Program-made: the position numbers and the translations under genes
Shown: positions 53,780 to 63,102 of the stretch, piece by piece
Position numbering within the stretch: the stretch's first letter is position 1
How the letters are laid out: each line of letters starts with the position of its first letter
Notes under the pieces: generated by a model
The model's database searches: none
The model's input: the letters and a program-made list of their open reading frames with translations, nothing else
Told to the model about the DNA's origin: nothing
DNA from: Altererythrobacter sp. KTW20L
GTDB taxonomy: Bacteria; Pseudomonadota; Alphaproteobacteria; Sphingomonadales; Sphingomonadaceae
DNA length: 64,000 nucleotides
Direction: 5' to 3'
Assembly: GCF_023501975.1 (NCBI RefSeq)
Contig: NZ_JAMFLH010000005.1
Coordinates: forward strand, 124,001-188,000

Positions 53780-53851
53780 GGCGCAATGTCTCCCACTTTC
53801 CTTTTGCGGCATCAACCAATAGCAAGACCGCTAGAGAGGAATTTTCCCGAC

Positions 53852-54685
53852 ATGGCCGCCAACAACACCATCACCTTCTATGACCTGACCATGGCGCACG
53901 GCGCCACCACCAGCCCCTTCGTCTGGGCCACCAAGTATGCGCTGGCCCACAAGGGCTTCACCATCGACACCGTGCCGGGCGGTTTTACCGGTATCATGGA
54001 ACGCACCGGCGGCATGACCGAGCGGCTGCCGGCCATCGTGGACGATGGGAAATGGGTGCTCGATAGCTGGGGCATCGTTGAATATCTCGACGCCACCTAC
54101 CCTGACCGCCCCATGCTCATCCCGCACGAAAGCGTGGCCGCGCTGACCAAGGCGCTGGATGCCTGGTGGTGGCCCACCGCCGTGGGGCCGTGGATGCGCT
54201 GTTTCTGCGCCGATTACCGCGACCTGTGCTTCGAGCATGACAAGGAATATGTCACCACCAGCCGCGAGAAGATGCTCGGTATGAAGCTGGAGGACATGCA
54301 GGCGGGGCGCGAGGAGCGCCTGCCGCAGATATCCGCCGCGATCGAGCCCTTGCGCATGGCGCTACGCGAGCACCAGTGGCTGGGCGGGAGCGAGCCCAAC
54401 TATGCCGATTACCGCATCCTCGGGCCGATCCTGTTCCTCGCCTCTGTCGGCAAGGTTCCCGCACTGGCCGAGGACGATCCGCTGCGCGACTGGATCGAGC
54501 GGTGCCGTGATCTTTACGGCGGTCTGGGCCGCCATCCCGGCCTGATGAACCTCTATGGCCTCCACGTGCCTGAAGGCGGGCCGGAACCCTATATGCGCGA
54601 AAGCTGGCGCGGCGGGATCTACAAGCGCAATACCGGCCCAGCCTCCACCCGCGCCGAAACCGAACACATCACCACCAAGGATTGA
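53852..54685 (+). CDS. glutathione S-transferase, beta-etherase (LigE)-like
   Basis: This 277-residue GST closely follows the layout I recall for LigE/LigP of Sphingobium, which cleave beta-aryl ether bonds of lignin dimers with glutathione. Shared features are NTITFYDL at the N-terminus, TSPFVWATKYALAHKGF, VPGGFTGIMERTGG, VLDSWGIVEYLD and DRPMLIP, and later LEDMQAGREERLP and DPLRDWI near the C-terminal domain. I cannot run an alignment, so the specific activity is unproven. ATG 53852 has a GAGAGGA ribosome site 11 bases before it. It precedes the hydroxyacid dehydrogenase by 4 bases. Confidence 0.85.
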   Translation: MAANNTITFYDLTMAHGATTSPFVWATKYALAHKGFTIDTVPGGFTGIMERTGGMTERLPAIVDDGKWVLDSWGIVEYLDATYPDRPMLIPHESVAALTKALDAWWWPTAVGPWMRCFCADYRDLCFEHDKEYVTTSREKMLGMKLEDMQAGREERLPQISAAIEPLRMALREHQWLGGSEPNYADYRILGPILFLASVGKVPALAEDDPLRDWIERCRDLYGGLGRHPGLMNLYGLHVPEGGPEPYMRESWRGGIYKRNTGPASTRAETEHITTKD

Positions 54686-54689
54686 CGCA

Positions 54690-55649
54690 TTGCGCATTTT
54701 GATAACCCGCCGCTGGCCGGTCGAGGTCGAGCGAGCCATGGCGGCGCAGTTCGACGTAGTGCTGAACGAGGGCGACAAGCCGCTCTCCCAGGCGGACCTC
54801 GCCGCCGCCATGGGCGAGTTCGACGTGTTGTGCCCCACGGTGTCTGACCGGATCGACGCCGATGTGATCGGAGGCGGCGACCGCGTGAAGCTGATCGCCA
54901 ATTATGGCGTGGGGTTCGACCATATCGATCTCGCCGCCGCGAAGGCCAAGGGCATTGCCGTTACCAACACCCCCGGCGTGCTGACCGATGCCACGGCCGA
55001 CATCGCCATGACGCTGCTGCTGATGGCGGCGCGGCGGGCGGGCGAAGGCGAAAGGGAACTGCGCGCCGGGCAGTGGAGCGGGTGGCGGCCGACGCACCTT
55101 GTCGGCAGCGCGCTTAAAGGCAAGGTGCTCGGCTGTGTCGGCTTCGGGCGGATTGCCCAGGCCACGGCGCGGCGGGCGCACCACGGCTTCGGGATGAAGG
55201 TTGCCTATTACGCGCGGCGGCCAGCCGACGAGGCGGTCGCGCAGGAGTTACAGGCAGAGTTTACGCCTGATCTGATAAACTTGCTGGGCAAAGCTGACTT
55301 TGTTTCTCTCCATGTTCCCGGCGGCGCGGAAACGGCCAGCATGATCGATGCTGCCGCCATCGCAGCGATGAAGCCCGGCTCCTACCTCATCAACACGGCG
55401 CGCGGCGGTGTGGTGGATCATGCAGCGCTGGCGGCAGCGCTCAGGTCAGGCCACCTGGCGGGCGCGGGGCTGGATGTCTATCCGGCAGAACCACAAGTAC
55501 CGGCAGAGTTGCTCGATATCGAAAATGTCGTTTTGTTACCGCACCTTGGCAGCGCCAATTCAGAAACGCGCATAGCCATGGGCATGTGCGCCATGGCCAA
55601 TGTGGAAGAGTTTGCGAAAGGGGCCGAGTTGCCCAACCCCGTTACATGA
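54690..55649 (+). CDS. D-2-hydroxyacid dehydrogenase (glyoxylate/hydroxypyruvate reductase type)
   Basis: This 319-residue NAD(P)H enzyme interconverts 2-oxoacids and D-2-hydroxyacids. The NAD-binding motif is VGFGRIAQATAR, the substrate loop is NYGVGFDHIDL, and the catalytic Arg, Glu and His are in NTARGGVVD, AEPQVP and LLPHLGSA. The start appears to be TTG 54690 (LRILITRRWP), 4 bases after the GST stop; no ATG fits the N-terminus. Its stop overlaps the glycerate kinase start, so reduction of hydroxypyruvate to glycerate is the natural guess. Confidence 0.85.
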   Translation: MRILITRRWPVEVERAMAAQFDVVLNEGDKPLSQADLAAAMGEFDVLCPTVSDRIDADVIGGGDRVKLIANYGVGFDHIDLAAAKAKGIAVTNTPGVLTDATADIAMTLLLMAARRAGEGERELRAGQWSGWRPTHLVGSALKGKVLGCVGFGRIAQATARRAHHGFGMKVAYYARRPADEAVAQELQAEFTPDLINLLGKADFVSLHVPGGAETASMIDAAAIAAMKPGSYLINTARGGVVDHAALAAALRSGHLAGAGLDVYPAEPQVPAELLDIENVVLLPHLGSANSETRIAMGMCAMANVEEFAKGAELPNPVT

Positions 55650-56512
55650 CCATTGATGACCTGATCGCCGCCCACGGCCTGCCAGCCTCCTACCGCGAGG
55701 TGGTGGAGCAATACTGGCAGCCGCTCGCCACGGCGATTGCGCGCCGCACAACCAGCCGTGAACCTCTTATTGCCGGCATCAATGGCGCGCAAGGGTCTGG
55801 AAAATCGACAATTTGCGCTTTCCTCGAAGTGCTGTTGGCAAGCCGCCAGTTGCGCGCCGTAACCCTGTCGATCGATGACCTCTACCTCACCCGCGCCGAG
55901 CGGCAGGCCGTGGCGAGCGAGGTCCATCCGCTGTTCGCCACGCGCGGCGTGCCTGGTACCCATGCGCCGGGCCTGGGCATGGCGATCATCGAACATGTCC
56001 GCGCCCGTCGCAGCTTCGACCTGCCACGGTTCGACAAGGGCACCGATGACCGCAAGCCCGAAGGCGAGCGGATCGAAGGGCCGGTAGACGTGCTCTTGTT
56101 CGAAGGCTGGTGTGTCGGCTGCCACCCGCAGGCCGACGAGGAACTGCTCGATCCGGTGAACGAACTTGAGCGCGACGATGATCCGGACGGTGTCTGGCGC
56201 AGCGTCGTCAACCTGTGGCTGCGCGGCGATTATCGGGTGTTGTTCGACCAGCTCGACATGCTGGTGATGCTTAAGGTCGATGGGTTCGATGCAGTCCTCG
56301 CCAACCGATCCTTGCAGGAAACCAAGCTGCGCGCCGCCGATCCCGCCGCGCCCGGCCTGATGGACGAAGCCGCCATCGCCCGCTTCTGCCAGCATTACGA
56401 ACGCCTGACGCTGCACATGCTGGAAGACTTGCCCCGCCGCGCCGATTTCGTGTTCGACATCGGCGCCGACCAGCGCCCCACATCCCTGCCAGAGGGACTC
56501 GCCAACCGCTGA
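55646..56512 (+). CDS. P-loop kinase, D-glycerate 3-kinase-like
   Basis: This 288-residue kinase has the P-loop GINGAQGSGKST at residues 47-58, then TLSIDDLYLTRAERQ and VLLFEGWCVGC, which match the plant/cyanobacterial-type glycerate kinase (GLYK). This type phosphorylates D-glycerate to 3-phosphoglycerate. It overlaps the 2-hydroxyacid dehydrogenase gene (ATGA), so the pair would turn hydroxypyruvate into a glycolytic intermediate. Uridine-kinase-like enzymes share the fold, so the substrate is likely, not certain. Confidence 0.85.
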   Translation: MTIDDLIAAHGLPASYREVVEQYWQPLATAIARRTTSREPLIAGINGAQGSGKSTICAFLEVLLASRQLRAVTLSIDDLYLTRAERQAVASEVHPLFATRGVPGTHAPGLGMAIIEHVRARRSFDLPRFDKGTDDRKPEGERIEGPVDVLLFEGWCVGCHPQADEELLDPVNELERDDDPDGVWRSVVNLWLRGDYRVLFDQLDMLVMLKVDGFDAVLANRSLQETKLRAADPAAPGLMDEAAIARFCQHYERLTLHMLEDLPRRADFVFDIGADQRPTSLPEGLANR

Positions 56513-56582
56513 CAGGCATCCTAACGTCCGTGACGATGACGCCATAAGACGCACGCACGATTCCTAGGGAGGGGACGCGGGA

Positions 56583-58688
56583 ATGAGATTGCTTCCGACA
56601 TTGCTGGCAGTGGCAGCGACCTTATCTTTCGCCGCCTGCTCGCAGGGCTCCGAATATGGCGCGGTGGACGAAGCGCGGCTGCTGGCGGCAGAGGACGATT
56701 CCGACAACTGGCTCGCCCACGGGCGCACCTATGCCGAGCAGCGCTTCAGCCCGCTGGCCGACATCAACACCGGTAATATCGGCGAGCTGTCGCTCGCCTA
56801 CGCGGTCGAATTCGATACCAACCGGGGGCAGGAAGCGACCCCCATCGTGGTCGATGGCACGATGTACCTTTCCACCGCCTGGTCCAAGGTCATGGCGGTC
56901 AACGCCGCCACGGGCGATGTGCTGTGGCGCTATGACCCGCAAGTGGACGGAGCCAAGGGCGCCCACGCCTGCTGCGACGTGGTCAACCGCGGCGTGGCGG
57001 TATGGGAAGGCAAGGTCTTTGTCGGCACGATCGACGGGCGGCTGGTCGCATTGGACGCAGCGACGGGCGAGGAGCTGTGGGACGTGGTCACGGTGGACCA
57101 GTCCCAGCCCTATACCGTGACCATGGCCCCGCGCGTGGTACGCGGCAAGGTGATCGTCGGCAATTCGGGCGCGGAAATGGGCGTGCGCGGCTATGTCTCA
57201 GCCTACGATGCCGACAGTGGCGACATGGTCTGGCGGTTCTACACCGTGCCCGGCAACCCGGCGGACGGGCCCGATGGCGCGGCGAGCGACGAGGTCTTTG
57301 AACGCTTCGCAACCGACACCTGGAGCGGTGACTGGTGGGAACTTGGCGGCGGCGGCACGGTGTGGGATTCGGTGGTTTACGATTCCGAGTTCGACCAGTT
57401 GCTGGTGGGCGTCGGCAACGGCAGCCCGTGGAACCACCGCGTGCGCAGCGACGGGCAAGGCGACAACCTGTTCCTCACCTCAATCCTCGCGCTCGATCCC
57501 GATACCGGGGCCTACAAGTGGCATTACCAGCAGAACCCCGGCGAGACATGGGACTATACCGCCACCCAGCAGATGACGCTGGCCGACCTCGAAATCGACG
57601 GCGAGATGCGCAAGGTGATCCTGCAGGCGCCCAAGAACGGGTTCTTCTATGTGATCGACCGGGCGGACGGCACGCTGGTCAGCGCCGAACCCTATACCGA
57701 GCAGACCTGGGCCGAACGGATCGATCTTGAAACCGGCCGCCCGGTGGAACGGCCCGGCGCGCGCTTCGCCGATGCCCCGTTCCTGATCACACCCAGCGGG
57801 CTTGGCGCCCACGCCTGGCAGCCGATGAGCTTCTCGCCGCAGACGGGCCTCGTCTATATCCCCACCATGCAGGTGCCCAGCGCCTATGCCGATGACAGCG
57901 ACTTCGAACGCCACATCGGCCGCTGGAACACCGGGGTATCGTTCCTTGCCCCGCCAGAAGGACTGGTGCCCGGCGCCACGCCCGAAGCGCGCCGCGCCTA
58001 TATGACCGCGCGGACCAAGGGGCGGCTGGTGGCCTGGGATCCCGTGGCTCAGCGCGAGGTCTGGGGGATCGACCGTGACTGGCCGTGGAACGGCGGCACC
58101 CTGGCCACCGGCGGGGGCCTGGTATTCCAGGGCCTGCCCGATGGCCGGTTCAACGCCTATGACGCGACCAGTGGCGCGGAGCTGTGGTCGTTCAAGCAGG
58201 AACGCGGGATCATGGCCGGGCCGATCTCGTTCCGGGCCGACGGCGTGCAATATGTCGCCGTGCTGGCGGGCTATGGCGGATCGATGGGCATGGCCAGCCA
58301 GACCGACTGGATGCGCCGCCCGCCGCCCAATGGCATGCTGCTGGTGTTCCGCATCGGCGGAACTGGCGAGCTTGCGCCCCTGCCGCCGGTCGAGCCCCGG
58401 CCCTATGCCGCCAGCCAGGAAAGCTTCACCGCCGCGCAGGTCGCCATGGGCCAGGGACAGTATTTCGCCTTCTGCACCATCTGCCACAACGGCCCGGTCA
58501 ACCCGGACCTGATGCGCAGCCCTGTCGCCACCGATGCGGCGGCATGGAACGCGGTAGTGATGGACGGCATTCTGGCACAACGCGGCATGATCGCTTTCGC
58601 GCCGTGGATCGATGCGGAACAATCCGAAGCGATCCGCGCCTATGTCCTGACCGAAGCCGCACGGCGGCAAGCAGCGGAGCAGCAATGA
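56583..58688 (+). CDS. PQQ-dependent quinohemoprotein dehydrogenase with C-terminal cytochrome c
   Basis: This 701-residue periplasmic enzyme has an eight-bladed quinoprotein propeller, starting SDNWLAHGRTYAEQRFSPL, and a C-terminal cytochrome c domain. The rare vicinal disulfide pair is Cys130-Cys131 (AHACCDVVNRG). The catalytic Asp is expected near NPGETWDYTATQ. The heme site CTICH is at residues 631-635 with a later Met ligand candidate (ILAQRGMIAF). This is the type II alcohol dehydrogenase layout, which oxidises alcohols or aldehydes and passes electrons through the heme. The signal peptide includes Cys19, but the lipobox is weak. Its stop overlaps the next gene. Confidence 0.93.
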   Translation: MRLLPTLLAVAATLSFAACSQGSEYGAVDEARLLAAEDDSDNWLAHGRTYAEQRFSPLADINTGNIGELSLAYAVEFDTNRGQEATPIVVDGTMYLSTAWSKVMAVNAATGDVLWRYDPQVDGAKGAHACCDVVNRGVAVWEGKVFVGTIDGRLVALDAATGEELWDVVTVDQSQPYTVTMAPRVVRGKVIVGNSGAEMGVRGYVSAYDADSGDMVWRFYTVPGNPADGPDGAASDEVFERFATDTWSGDWWELGGGGTVWDSVVYDSEFDQLLVGVGNGSPWNHRVRSDGQGDNLFLTSILALDPDTGAYKWHYQQNPGETWDYTATQQMTLADLEIDGEMRKVILQAPKNGFFYVIDRADGTLVSAEPYTEQTWAERIDLETGRPVERPGARFADAPFLITPSGLGAHAWQPMSFSPQTGLVYIPTMQVPSAYADDSDFERHIGRWNTGVSFLAPPEGLVPGATPEARRAYMTARTKGRLVAWDPVAQREVWGIDRDWPWNGGTLATGGGLVFQGLPDGRFNAYDATSGAELWSFKQERGIMAGPISFRADGVQYVAVLAGYGGSMGMASQTDWMRRPPPNGMLLVFRIGGTGELAPLPPVEPRPYAASQESFTAAQVAMGQGQYFAFCTICHNGPVNPDLMRSPVATDAAAWNAVVMDGILAQRGMIAFAPWIDAEQSEAIRAYVLTEAARRQAAEQQ

Positions 58689-59953
58689 GCGACATTACCG
58701 AGTTCCGGCCCACAGACGTCCTCATCGTCGGCGCAGGCCCCGTCGGCATGATCACCGCCCTGGCCCTGGCGCAAGCCGGTGCCAGCGTGCGGGTGATCGA
58801 GCGCGAGGGGCAGATCATCAATTCCCCGCGCGCCGCAGTCTATTTCCCCTCCACCCTACTGGTGTTGGAGGAACTGGGCATCCTGGACGAGCTCGACCGG
58901 ATCGGCTTCCGCAACCGCGCCTTCGGCACCCATGTGCCGGAGTTCGATTACCACTCGGTCGTGGTGACCGAGCCGGTCGAGGGTATTGCCTACGATTACC
59001 AGCTCCATGTCGGGCAGCACGATGTGGCGCGGGTGGCGATGGAACATGCGCAGCGCCTCGGCGTGGACGTGCAGTTCGGCTGCGAATTGCACGGCTTCGA
59101 GGAATATGACGATCACATGCTCGCCATGGCGAGTGGCCCCGATGGCGAAGTGACCTACAGCGCCAAATGGATGATCGGCTGTGACGGCGCACGGTCGATG
59201 GTGCGCAAGCTGGCTGGGATCGAATTCGAAGGCCACACCTGGCCCGAACGCTTCGTTGCCACCAACGTGAAGTTCCCCTTCGGCGAACTGGGCTATGAAC
59301 AGGCCAATTTTGTCTGCGATCCGGTTAATATGGCTGTGATTGCCCAGCTTGATACGGCCGGTCTGTGGCGCTGCACCTATATGGAGGATTCCTCCCTGCC
59401 CGAGGAGACTTTCGCCGAGCGTATTCCGCAGCGCTACGAATGGTTCATGCAGGGCCGCACCGATTACGAGGTGGTCTCGGCCAGCCCCTACATGCTTCAC
59501 CAGCGGGCGGGCGAGACCCTGCGCAAGGGGCGCGTGCTGCTGGCAGGCGATGCAGCCCATGCGACCAACCCCTGCGGCGGCCTGGGCCTCACCAGCGGCC
59601 TTTGGACCGGGATCGTCCTGGCCGATGTGCTGGGCGCGGTGCTGAAGGGCGAGGAAGACGCTAGCATCCTTGACCGCTTCAGCGACGAGCGGCGGCGGAT
59701 ATTCTGGGAAGTCGTCACCCCGGCGGCGACCGAGAACAAGCGGATGCTGCAGGAGGCCGACCCAGAACAGCGCCAGAAGGACCTCGGCTTCCTGAAAGCG
59801 CTGGAGGACAATCCCGAAAGCGGCGCGTTGCTGATGCTGTTTGCCTATAAGGTGATCGGTGACGTTCTGCGGCCCAATTCGCGCTGGGCTCACGCCGACC
59901 CGAGCGACCGCGTCGCCATCGACATCAGGAACCGCAAGGGCCAGATTCATTGA
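58685..59953 (+). CDS. FAD-dependent aromatic hydroxylase (PHBH/MhpA-like)
   Basis: This 422-residue flavin monooxygenase would use NAD(P)H and O2 to hydroxylate a substrate, usually a phenolic ring. The FAD-binding GAGPVG is at residues 16-21, the middle DG motif is GCDGARSMVRK, and the GD motif is LLAGDAAHATNPCGGLGLT. It starts at ATG 58685, overlapping the stop of the PQQ enzyme (ATGA), and its own stop overlaps the hydrolase start (TTGA). It lacks the C-terminal thioredoxin-like domain of the long MhpA/PheA enzymes, so it is the shorter type. The substrate is unknown. Confidence 0.9.
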   Translation: MSDITEFRPTDVLIVGAGPVGMITALALAQAGASVRVIEREGQIINSPRAAVYFPSTLLVLEELGILDELDRIGFRNRAFGTHVPEFDYHSVVVTEPVEGIAYDYQLHVGQHDVARVAMEHAQRLGVDVQFGCELHGFEEYDDHMLAMASGPDGEVTYSAKWMIGCDGARSMVRKLAGIEFEGHTWPERFVATNVKFPFGELGYEQANFVCDPVNMAVIAQLDTAGLWRCTYMEDSSLPEETFAERIPQRYEWFMQGRTDYEVVSASPYMLHQRAGETLRKGRVLLAGDAAHATNPCGGLGLTSGLWTGIVLADVLGAVLKGEEDASILDRFSDERRRIFWEVVTPAATENKRMLQEADPEQRQKDLGFLKALEDNPESGALLMLFAYKVIGDVLRPNSRWAHADPSDRVAIDIRNRKGQIH

Positions 59954-61047
59954 GCGCTACCGGGAGCAAGTCATACCGCCCGGCGGACCTCCACGCAGCG
60001 GGGCGCGCACGGCCGCTGGAACTGGCGGCGCAGGGCTTTTTCTGGACCGGCGGCGAACTTGTCGATCATCCGCAAGCCGGCAAGGCCATGCGCGGGCAGC
60101 AGTATGTCGAGTACTGGATCCCGCTGGTCCTGCAGCACGAATTGCCCATCGTGATGATCCACGGCGGCGGCGGCCAGGGAACCGATTTCCTCGGCACGCC
60201 CGATGGCCGCGAAGGGTGGGTCCACTGGTTCGTGCGGGCGGGCTGGCCGGTCTATGTGGTGGACCGCCCGCAACATGGCCGCAGTCCGTTCAACCCCGAA
60301 TTCCAGGGCGCGATGGCGAGGCCGGGGCCAACCATGTTCCTCGAACGGCTGTTCACCCGGCCGGGCGACTTTGCCGACAACTATCCGCAGGCCAGCCTGC
60401 ACAGCCAGTGGCCGGGCACGGGCAGGATGGACGATCCGGCGTTCCTCGCCTTCCTCGCCGGAACGGGGCCGACGCTGGCCGATCCCGCGCAGTGGCAAGC
60501 CGATGCGCAAGCCGCCGGGGCTGAAATGCTCGACCGCATCGGCCCGGCGATCCTGCTGACCCATTCAGCGGGCGGGCCCTGCGGTTGGCTGATTGCCGAT
60601 GCGCGGCCCGACCTTGTCCGCGCCATCGTCGCGGCAGAACCGCTCGGTCCGCCGTTCGAGGCAATCAGCGGCACCCTGCCCTTTGGCATCACCCACGCCC
60701 CGCTCACGTTCGATCCGCTGCTGCAAGCGGGGGAGAAACTGGCGAGCATGGACCTGCCCTCGCCCGGCCCCGGTCTCGTGCCCTACAAGGTACAGGCCGA
60801 GCCCGCCCGCCGCCTGCCCGCGCTGGCAGACAAGCCGGTTATGGTTCTGACCGCCGAAGCAAGCTGGATGGCAGCAGACAACCATGCGATTGTCCATTTC
60901 CTGCGGCAGGCAGGGGCCAGCGTCGATCATGTGCGGCTGGAGGAACACGGAGCGCGCGGCAATGGCCATGCCATGCAACTGGAAGCCAACAGCGACGATG
61001 TTGCGGCGGTAATTGCCTGCTGGCTTGCCGATCAGGGGTTGAAATAG
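59950..61047 (+). CDS. alpha/beta hydrolase
   Basis: This 365-residue hydrolase has an oxyanion-type HGGGG at residues 71-75, the nucleophile Ser206 in THSAGGP, and a catalytic His candidate at 340 (ARGNGHAMQ). The C-terminal pattern GNGHAMQLEANSDD is seen in a family of esterases of unknown substrate. It starts at TTG 59950, overlapping the FAD hydroxylase stop as TTGA, so the two proteins are made together. It might cleave an ester or a C-C bond in the product of the hydroxylase. The role is inferred from order only. Confidence 0.88.
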   Translation: MSATGSKSYRPADLHAAGRARPLELAAQGFFWTGGELVDHPQAGKAMRGQQYVEYWIPLVLQHELPIVMIHGGGGQGTDFLGTPDGREGWVHWFVRAGWPVYVVDRPQHGRSPFNPEFQGAMARPGPTMFLERLFTRPGDFADNYPQASLHSQWPGTGRMDDPAFLAFLAGTGPTLADPAQWQADAQAAGAEMLDRIGPAILLTHSAGGPCGWLIADARPDLVRAIVAAEPLGPPFEAISGTLPFGITHAPLTFDPLLQAGEKLASMDLPSPGPGLVPYKVQAEPARRLPALADKPVMVLTAEASWMAADNHAIVHFLRQAGASVDHVRLEEHGARGNGHAMQLEANSDDVAAVIACWLADQGLK

Positions 61048-61123
61048 TTTTCCAACAGAACGATTAAGATACAAATGAATCGCGCGGCAACAGCTGCGAT
61101 TCTCTCGGGGAGACGACAGGAAA

Positions 61124-63079
61124 ATGCGCAAAATCACCGGACTGGCGCTTTGTGCCGCCTTGTTGGCCACAGCATCGATCGGGCCGCTGATGGCACAGGG
61201 CGTGGCCGAGGGCGACTGGCCGCTCTATGCGCGCGACCACGCGGGCCAGCGCTATTCGCCGATGACCGATATCAATCGCGACACCGTGGGCCAGCTCGAA
61301 CGGGCATGGACCATGCAGTTAAGGCCGGAAGGCGGCGCTGCGATCCTTGCAGGTACGGTGCCGGTCGTGATCGAAGGCGTGATGTATCTGCCGTTGGGCA
61401 ATTCGGTCGTGGCGCTGGAAGCCGACAGCGGCCGCGAAATCTGGCGCCACCAGATCGCGCAAGGCACGGCGCGGCGCCACGTCGCATGGTGGCCGGGTGA
61501 TGGCGAGCTTGGTCCGCGCCTGTTCTACAACCCCGGCAACAGCATCGTGGCACTCGATTCACGCACGGGCGCAATCGACCGTTCCTTTGCCGACAATGGC
61601 GTGCTGACGTGGGACGGGGCAAGCTATCCTTATCCCCCCAGCATTTTCCGCGACACTCTGGTGATCGGTGCATGGACGCCAGAAGTCTCGGTGGCCGGGC
61701 CAGAGGGCGATGGTGACAGCCGCGCCTTCGATGCGCGCACCGGGGCGTTCAAGTGGCGCTTCAACACCATTCCCCATGCGGGCGAACCGGGTAACGAAAC
61801 CTGGCCGGAAGACGGCTGGCAGGGCCGCCCGGGTGCAAACATGTGGATCTGGTACACCACCGCCGATGTCGAAACCGGCATGCTCTACATGACGCTGGGC
61901 AGCCCCGGCCCGAACTATTGGGGCGGTGACCGGGCGGGCGACAACCTCTATGCCAACTCGCTGGTCGCGGTCGATATCGAGACCGGCGAATACCGCTGGC
62001 ATTTCCAGGCGATCCATCACGAGTTGTGGGACTGGGACCTGCCCGCCCCGCCGGTGCTGGTTGACGTGACGCAGGACGGTGCGACAGTTCCGGCCCTGTC
62101 GCTGACCGGCAAGAACGGACTGATGTACATCCTCAACCGCCAGACCGGGGAGCCGATCCACGGGGTGAACGAGATGCTGGTGGCGCGCGGCGACGTACCG
62201 GGCGAATGGTACAGCCCCACCCAGCCGTTCCCGGTCAAGCCCGAGCCGCTCAACCGGATGACCTGGACGCCCGATGACGTGGTCACCGAGGACGATACCA
62301 ACGCTGCCCACGTCGCCGCCTGCCACGCGCTGCTGGATAGCTATGGCGGCCTGTTCTTCAATGCCGGGCCGTTTACCCCGTTCTTCCTGCACAAGGAAGG
62401 CGACCCGCCGCGCGCATCGATCAATATGCCGCACAACGGCGGGTCTGTGTGGGGCGGCAGCTCGGCCGATCCCACCACCGGAATGGTCTATATCAACATC
62501 ACCGAAGGGGGCTCGATCGGCTGGATCGAGGAGCGCGATCCCGATGGCAACTATGGCAGCGGGACCGATGGCTCGGTCCAGCCCTATGACCGCGGCAGCC
62601 TGACCGGCCCCGGGGCCTATTCCGGCTTTCTGGCCAGCTTCACCGGCGACGATGGCCGCCGCGTAACCCTGCCCTGCATCCGTCCGCCGTGGGGCCGGAT
62701 GATCGCAGTCGATGCCAGTACCGGCGAGATTGCCTGGGCGACCAGGCTCGGCACTTCGCCACAGCTGGAAGAGGGCAAGCGCGATACAGGGGCCAACAAT
62801 TCGGCCGGCGGGTCGATGGTCACGGCAGGTGGCCTGGTCTTCATCGGCGCGACCAGCGACGGGATCTTCCGCGCCTTCGATGCCGACAACGGCGAAGTGG
62901 TGTGGGAAGACCAACTCGACTATACCACCAACACTATTCCGATGACCTATCGCGGGGCGGACGGTCGGCAGTATATTGCCGCCCTTGCCACGGGAAATAC
63001 GGCCATGGGATCGCCGCGAAACGAGAGCGGCGCCCCGGCCAACCAGGAAAGCCTGATCGTGTGGGCCCTGCCGCAATAG
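61124..63079 (+). CDS. PQQ-dependent dehydrogenase, glucose/quinate dehydrogenase type
   Basis: This 651-residue protein has a signal peptide (ending PLMAQ) and a full quinoprotein propeller, beginning GDWPLYARDHAGQRYSPM. There is no heme motif, so electrons must go to a separate acceptor or to quinone. HHELWDWDLPAPP resembles the HHDxWDxDVPAQP segment of membrane glucose and quinate dehydrogenases, but the N-terminal membrane domain of those enzymes is missing. No adjacent Cys pair is seen. It follows the hydrolase by 76 bases with AGGAAA before the start codon. Its partner could be the cytochrome domain of the first PQQ enzyme. Confidence 0.9.
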   Translation: MRKITGLALCAALLATASIGPLMAQGVAEGDWPLYARDHAGQRYSPMTDINRDTVGQLERAWTMQLRPEGGAAILAGTVPVVIEGVMYLPLGNSVVALEADSGREIWRHQIAQGTARRHVAWWPGDGELGPRLFYNPGNSIVALDSRTGAIDRSFADNGVLTWDGASYPYPPSIFRDTLVIGAWTPEVSVAGPEGDGDSRAFDARTGAFKWRFNTIPHAGEPGNETWPEDGWQGRPGANMWIWYTTADVETGMLYMTLGSPGPNYWGGDRAGDNLYANSLVAVDIETGEYRWHFQAIHHELWDWDLPAPPVLVDVTQDGATVPALSLTGKNGLMYILNRQTGEPIHGVNEMLVARGDVPGEWYSPTQPFPVKPEPLNRMTWTPDDVVTEDDTNAAHVAACHALLDSYGGLFFNAGPFTPFFLHKEGDPPRASINMPHNGGSVWGGSSADPTTGMVYINITEGGSIGWIEERDPDGNYGSGTDGSVQPYDRGSLTGPGAYSGFLASFTGDDGRRVTLPCIRPPWGRMIAVDASTGEIAWATRLGTSPQLEEGKRDTGANNSAGGSMVTAGGLVFIGATSDGIFRAFDADNGEVVWEDQLDYTTNTIPMTYRGADGRQYIAALATGNTAMGSPRNESGAPANQESLIVWALPQ

Positions 63080-63102
63080 GGCGCACCAAGGGAGAGAAGA
63101 CT

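Noticed and set aside
56583-56650. Lipoprotein call for the first PQQ dehydrogenase
   Set aside because: A Cys is present near residue 19, but the residue three before it is Phe, a poor lipobox; a normal signal peptide is as likely.
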